Origin: Bacteroidota bacterium
GTDB taxonomy: Bacteria > Bacteroidota > Rhodothermia > Balneolales > Balneolaceae
Reading direction: 5' to 3'
NCBI GenBank assembly: GCA_024635465.1
Contig: JAGXIS010000081.1
Coordinates: forward strand, 1-19,715
Length of the DNA stretch: 19,715 nt
Part shown: piece by piece, positions 16,698 through 19,715 of the stretch
Layout of the letters: every line of letters begins with the position of its first letter
Position numbering within the stretch: position 1 is the first letter of the stretch
The notes under the pieces: generated by a model
Databases searched by the model: none
Told to the model about the DNA's origin: nothing
The model's input: only the letters and a program-made list of their open reading frames with translations
Translations under genes and position numbers: made by a program

Positions 16698-17156
16698 TTA
16701 CGCGTTTAAATGGTTATGGGTTCTATGATACATATCGTTATCATTATTTTTAGACCGAGCAGACAGATCTTCAAGAGTGACTTCTGATATCATTCTTTCC
16801 ACTTTAAGTTTAAAATTCTGCCAATCTTGTTGGAGCGGACATAGTGAATGTTCACCGCAACCGGGCAAACCGAGAGGACAGTTGAGTATGTCATATTTTA
16901 CGTCGATTGAGGTCACAATATCTTTAAGTGTAATTCTGTTTGGTGGTTTTGCCAGCCGAACTCCACCGTTTGGTCCTCTAAGTGATTCCAGTATTTCAGC
17001 TTTTGATAATTCCTGCAATATTTTTGTCAGAAAATGAAATGGAATATTTAGCTCATCACTCAATTCACGTATCGTAACATAGTTTTTGTCACCACCCATT
17101 TTTGTTAAAAGGATGGAAGCCCGCAAGCCATAGATGCTGGATTTTGATAAGTGCAT
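16698..17156 (-). CDS. NsrR-like Rrf2-family Fe-S regulator of the nos region
   Basis: 152-residue Rrf2 winged-helix regulator, a paralogue of the one at 8463-8924. Shared features are LSKSSIYGLRASILL, NIPFHFLTKILQELS and GPNGGVRL. The cluster-binding cysteines are C93-x6-C100-x5-C106 in CPLGLPGCGEHSLC; the paralogue's downstream His is replaced by Gln (CPLQ versus CPIH). It sits between ric and the cytochrome c/nosZ genes and reads toward nosZ, so it may head the nos transcript. An inverted repeat 21 bases before its ATG matches the one before the other Rrf2 gene, and a 17/18-base match occurs in the ric/nirK gap. NO sensing through an Fe-S cluster (NsrR role) is the best inference from this context; an IscR- or RirA-like role is the alternative. 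Confidence 0.9.
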   Translation of the reverse strand: MHLSKSSIYGLRASILLTKMGGDKNYVTIRELSDELNIPFHFLTKILQELSKAEILESLRGPNGGVRLAKPPNRITLKDIVTSIDVKYDILNCPLGLPGCGEHSLCPLQQDWQNFKLKVERMISEVTLEDLSARSKNNDNDMYHRTHNHLNA

Positions 17157-17177
17157 GGCTTAGATTATAATATAAAG

Positions 17178-17201
17178 TATTAAGACTATTATATCTTAAT
17201 A
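17178..17201. promoter_or_regulatory. Operator-like inverted repeat upstream of the nos-region Rrf2 gene
   Basis: TATTAAG (17178-17184), ten-base spacer, CTTAATA (17195-17201), ending 21 bases before the ATG. The arms and spacing are identical to 8950-8973. Its TTAAGATATAATAGTCTT core (minus strand) matches 17 of 18 bases of the ric/nirK site. Probably the binding site of one or both Rrf2 proteins. Confidence 0.65.
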
Positions 17202-17352
17202 TAGAAAACTGCTGCAACAATTGTCAAGAAAATTTCTCTGAACTGTTAATTGTTTTTGGAATCAGCATTTTAACTTAACTGAAAGATTGTTACCAATTCA
17301 ATTATGTATTCAAATCGAGTTTCATTAATAGAAATGATTCTTGGTGGTTGGT

Positions 17353-17387
17353 AAACCGCTTTCATATTTAAATTTAAAAAGCGGTTT
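17353..17387 (-). terminator. Stem-loop terminator candidate after ric
   Basis: AAACCGCTTT (17353-17362) pairs perfectly with AAAGCGGTTT (17378-17387) around a 15-base AT-rich loop, beginning 7 bases after the ric stop. The stem itself ends in TTT and no longer U-run follows, so termination may be moderate. It separates ric from the Rrf2-nos unit. Confidence 0.6.
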
Positions 17388-17394
17388 GACCGAA

Positions 17395-18126
17395 TTAGAT
17401 GTATTGTTCAGCTTTTTTAAATAGAATGTTATTCTCCAGATGGACATGTTTATGCAGATCCTGTTCAAAACCTGCAAGATTTAAATAGAGAATTTGATAT
17501 GTTCTGCAAGCGTCTGCCGGTGGAGTAAATTGATTACTTAACTCACGTATCTCTTTCATGGTATCACCTGCCACAACATGATCATCTTCCATCTGATTCA
17601 ATTCATCTTTTAATGAATCGATAAATTTACCGGGAATTTTCTCACCTTTAATACGTGCCTTGTAAATTGTGCGAATCAAAGGGAATAGCCGATTTTCTTC
17701 AGCTTCTAAATGAGTCAGGAGTTCTAGTGAAAGCATTTTGAATTTATCATAAATAGCTACGTTTTCAGGATATCGTTCGCCATGGACACGAGCCACTTTT
17801 TCAGCATAAACGGATATCTCAACCGTTTTTGTTCTGACAAAATTATGATGGTTCTCGATAATGTGATCAATCAAATAACCGGGTTCCCAACTCTGGAAGT
17901 TCTGATCGTTGCCTAAAGATTGTTTCTCTATTGTTTGAAGAGCAACTATCAAACTTTTCATATCTGTATCTCTCTTTTCACAAGCTTTTTTAAGGGTTAT
18001 GCCACCCCCACAACAAAAATCCATCCCAAAACGTTGAAATACACCTGCTGCATGATAGTTCGTGGCAACTATCTCACCTATTGTTGTATTCGGGGTAATC
18101 AGTGGATTCATTTCTTTTTTATTCAT
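17395..18126 (-). CDS. ric: Iron-sulfur cluster repair di-iron protein (RIC/YtfE/ScdA)
   Basis: Cytosolic di-iron protein that repairs Fe-S clusters damaged by NO or oxidants. At 243 residues it has the full ScdA layout. An N-terminal DUF542-type domain carries the FGMDFCCGGG motif (C38, C39). A hemerythrin-like four-helix domain follows, with candidate iron ligands in LIDHIIENHHNF, LLTHLEAEENRLFP, MEDDHVVAG and LHKHVHLENNILF. Its promoter region is shared with the divergent nitrite reductase-like gene and contains an operator-like repeat at 18191-18217. NsrR-type regulation of ytfE/ric genes is well known in other bacteria, and the adjacent Rrf2 gene fits this. A stem-loop follows the stop. 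Confidence 0.94.
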   Translation of the reverse strand: MNKKEMNPLITPNTTIGEIVATNYHAAGVFQRFGMDFCCGGGITLKKACEKRDTDMKSLIVALQTIEKQSLGNDQNFQSWEPGYLIDHIIENHHNFVRTKTVEISVYAEKVARVHGERYPENVAIYDKFKMLSLELLTHLEAEENRLFPLIRTIYKARIKGEKIPGKFIDSLKDELNQMEDDHVVAGDTMKEIRELSNQFTPPADACRTYQILYLNLAGFEQDLHKHVHLENNILFKKAEQYI

Positions 18127-18190
18127 AGTAGATATTTTAAGAGTTTAATATTCATTTAAGTCAAAGTAAATATCCTATATGAAGAAGATA

Positions 18191-18217
18191 TTAAGATAAA
18201 AGACTATTGTATCTTAA
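18191..18217. promoter_or_regulatory. Rrf2 operator-like repeat in the ric/nirK divergent gap
   Basis: TTAAGATA (18191-18198), 11-base spacer, TATCTTAA (18210-18217), perfect 8-bp arms. The right part, AAGACTATTGTATCTTAA (18200-18217), matches 17 of 18 bases of the site upstream of the Rrf2 gene at 16698-17156. Lying between ric and nirK, it could control both. Confidence 0.6.
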
Positions 18218-18233
18218 ATAATAAAACTATTAA

Positions 18234-18248
18234 ATTGAATCATTCAAT
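18234..18248. promoter_or_regulatory. Perfect palindrome upstream of nirK
   Basis: ATTGAAT-C-ATTCAAT, 7-bp arms around one base, ending 90 bases before the nirK ATG. It resembles CRP/FNR half-sites (TTGA/TCAA) but the half-site spacing is 5 rather than the canonical 6, so the regulator is not assigned. Confidence 0.35.
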
Positions 18249-18338
18249 TACGACTATTTCTGAATTGCTTATAATGCTAAACAGAAGGAGCAGAAAAATT
18301 TCCATCATCAATTAAAATAATTCAAATAGGATCTGATT

Positions 18339-19715
18339 ATGACAAATCAAAATTATAAACAACTACTAAAGGGCATTATCCTGCCACTTTTGATGGTACT
18401 ATTTATTACCGAAAGTGTCTTTGCATGTCCGGCATGTAATCTGCTTTACAAGAAACAGATTGAAACAGACCTGAGTGGGACACTGGTTGGAGACGAATTA
18501 ATGGCAGCAATGGATGCACAGAAAAACCTGCCGCTGGAATTTGCCGAAGCAACAAGACATCTGTTCGCAAGTGAAGAGCAAGAAACTGAACAGGATTTTA
18601 TCGAAGTCATCACAAGGGATGCCAATCTCTCTATACCTGCTACAAGTTATGTAGATCAGGATGTAGAAGCAGATGTCAGTTATACATTAACTCTTGACGA
18701 AGGCCTCGCCTATTTAGGGAATGGTGTAGTATATGATGGATTTCGTACAAACGGAAAGGTGCCCGGGCCAACCATTCGGGTGACAGAGGGAGATATCGTT
18801 GAGATGATCATAGAGAATAAAGGAACCATCCCCCATGGCGCATCGATTCATGCGGCATATACACAAACTTCCAAATACCTGGGGTCCATTCCTGCCGGTC
18901 AGTCAAAGTCCATTAAGTTTAGAGCTACTATTCCGGGTGTATATCTGTATCACTGTGCACCGGGTGGACACGCTATTCCAATGCACGTAATGTTTGGCCA
19001 ATATGGAATGATGGTAGTGGAGCCTGCCGAGACGAAATACAAACTGGAAGAGGAATTAGGTCATGGACCGGATGTTGAGATATTTATGATCCAGCACGAA
19101 TGGTATTCAAGCGGTAAAAATGCAGTTGAAGGAAATCCAACCTATGTAACTTTTAACGGTGAAATATTTAAGTACGTTAAAGAACCGATTACCGCAAAAC
19201 CCGGTGATTATGTGCGAATCAATTTTATGAATGTAGGACCTAATCTTCTCTCTACATTCCATATAGTCGGAATTATTTGGGATTATGTTTATTGGCAGGG
19301 TCACCCGGAAAATGTGATGAAGAATGGCCAAACAGTTACTGCAGGTCCATCCGACACATTTGTGATTGAGTTTCGTATTCCACCAGATGAGGGATCCTAT
19401 ACCATGCTATCCCACGCGGTAGGATCGACAAGCAGAGGCGCCATCGGTCTGATCGTGGCTGATAGAAATGCCGATACAGACACTCCTAAAGTGGTGCTAG
19501 CTGACGGACCCGATTACACCGAGGATGAATTGGCTGATTTTAAAGAGAATGCAACACGGATCTTGTCACCCTTTAAGGCCGGTACACCCGACATAGACCC
19601 GCCGGCTATTTATGGAAATGACGAAAAAAATGTGACTGTACGAATTATCGGTAACTCCTTCCATCCAAAAAAACTGGAAATCACACCGGGCACAACAGTG
19701 ACCTGGATCAACGAA
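18339..19715 (+). CDS. nirK: Copper nitrite reductase-like multicopper oxidase, 3' partial
   Basis: Probable periplasmic nitrite-to-NO reductase. The 459 residues visible begin with a signal peptide (LLKGIILPLLMVLFITESVFA), then a mature N-terminus with CPACN (C30, C33) and an ~80-residue extension. Two cupredoxin domains follow (about 110-230 and 235-375), then a linker and the start of a third cupredoxin (from about 430, SFHPKKLEITPGTTVTW) cut by the window edge. By alignment with NirK, type 1 copper ligands are H166, C206 and H216, and type 2 ligands are H171, H205 and H359; second-sphere His is H308. Two key positions differ: the catalytic Asp is S169 (PHGASIHA), and the axial Met is Q221 (HVMFGQYGM). 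The Cys-His loop is one residue longer than usual. It is divergent from ric, with nos genes nearby. Another multicopper oxidase activity cannot be excluded. Confidence 0.75.
   Translation, partial: MTNQNYKQLLKGIILPLLMVLFITESVFACPACNLLYKKQIETDLSGTLVGDELMAAMDAQKNLPLEFAEATRHLFASEEQETEQDFIEVITRDANLSIPATSYVDQDVEADVSYTLTLDEGLAYLGNGVVYDGFRTNGKVPGPTIRVTEGDIVEMIIENKGTIPHGASIHAAYTQTSKYLGSIPAGQSKSIKFRATIPGVYLYHCAPGGHAIPMHVMFGQYGMMVVEPAETKYKLEEELGHGPDVEIFMIQHEWYSSGKNAVEGNPTYVTFNGEIFKYVKEPITAKPGDYVRINFMNVGPNLLSTFHIVGIIWDYVYWQGHPENVMKNGQTVTAGPSDTFVIEFRIPPDEGSYTMLSHAVGSTSRGAIGLIVADRNADTDTPKVVLADGPDYTEDELADFKENATRILSPFKAGTPDIDPPAIYGNDEKNVTVRIIGNSFHPKKLEITPGTTVTWINE

Noticed and set aside
7065..18126. Horizontally acquired island or mobile element carrying the denitrification genes
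   Set aside because: No integrase, transposase, tRNA or flanking direct repeats were seen, and base use looks similar to that of the flanking genes by eye.
18234..18248. Canonical FNR/CRP box upstream of nirK
   Set aside because: The half-sites TTGA and TCAA are separated by five bases, not six, so it is recorded only as an unassigned palindrome.

Overview
This window looks like a chromosomal segment of a moderately AT-rich Gram-negative bacterium of the Bacteroidota/Balneolota (FCB) group. That placement is an inference from protein style: a two-component sensor with a double seven-bladed Reg_prop propeller, a clade II (Sec-type) nitrous oxide reductase cluster, a class III fructose-1,6-bisphosphatase, a COX15-type heme A synthase, and lipoprotein signals on NosL and the cytochrome c. 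No rRNA, tRNA, CRISPR array, transposase or phage gene was recognised.

Layout. Positions 2-1306 (+) hold the 3' part of a prolidase (M24B) whose start lies outside the window. It converges on a class III fructose-1,6-bisphosphatase (1317-3296, -). A divergent, promoter-bearing gap then leads to a large propeller sensor histidine kinase (3563-6897, +), which is split into two reading frames by a single-base shift at a run of six G. From 7065 to 18126 every gene is on the minus strand and belongs to respiration. In transcription order these are an iron-sulfur repair protein (RIC/YtfE/ScdA), an Rrf2 regulator, a lipoprotein cytochrome c, nosZ, a four-helix membrane protein in the position of NosB, nosL, nosD, nosF, nosY, ctaA (heme A synthase), a second Rrf2 regulator and hemN (anaerobic coproporphyrinogen oxidase). 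The window closes with a divergent copper nitrite reductase-like gene (18339 onward, +), cut off at the right edge.

How they work together (inference). The NirK-like protein would reduce nitrite to NO. RIC would repair Fe-S/di-iron centres damaged by NO. NosZ, fed by the cytochrome c and matured by NosL and NosDFY, would reduce N2O to N2. HemN makes protoheme without oxygen, and CtaA makes heme A for aerobic terminal oxidases. The two Rrf2 proteins carry a three-cysteine cluster-binding motif and are NsrR-like candidates for NO or Fe-S sensing. The same inverted repeat, TATTAAG-N10-CTTAATA, lies just upstream of both Rrf2 genes. A close relative lies in the ric/nirK divergent gap. This points to one local regulon joining nitrite reduction, NO repair, N2O reduction and heme supply.

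The most unusual points are the non-canonical copper-site residues of the NirK-like protein, the shared Rrf2 operator-like repeats, the homopolymer frameshift in the sensor, and a perfect 10-bp hairpin between nosZ and the downstream nos genes.
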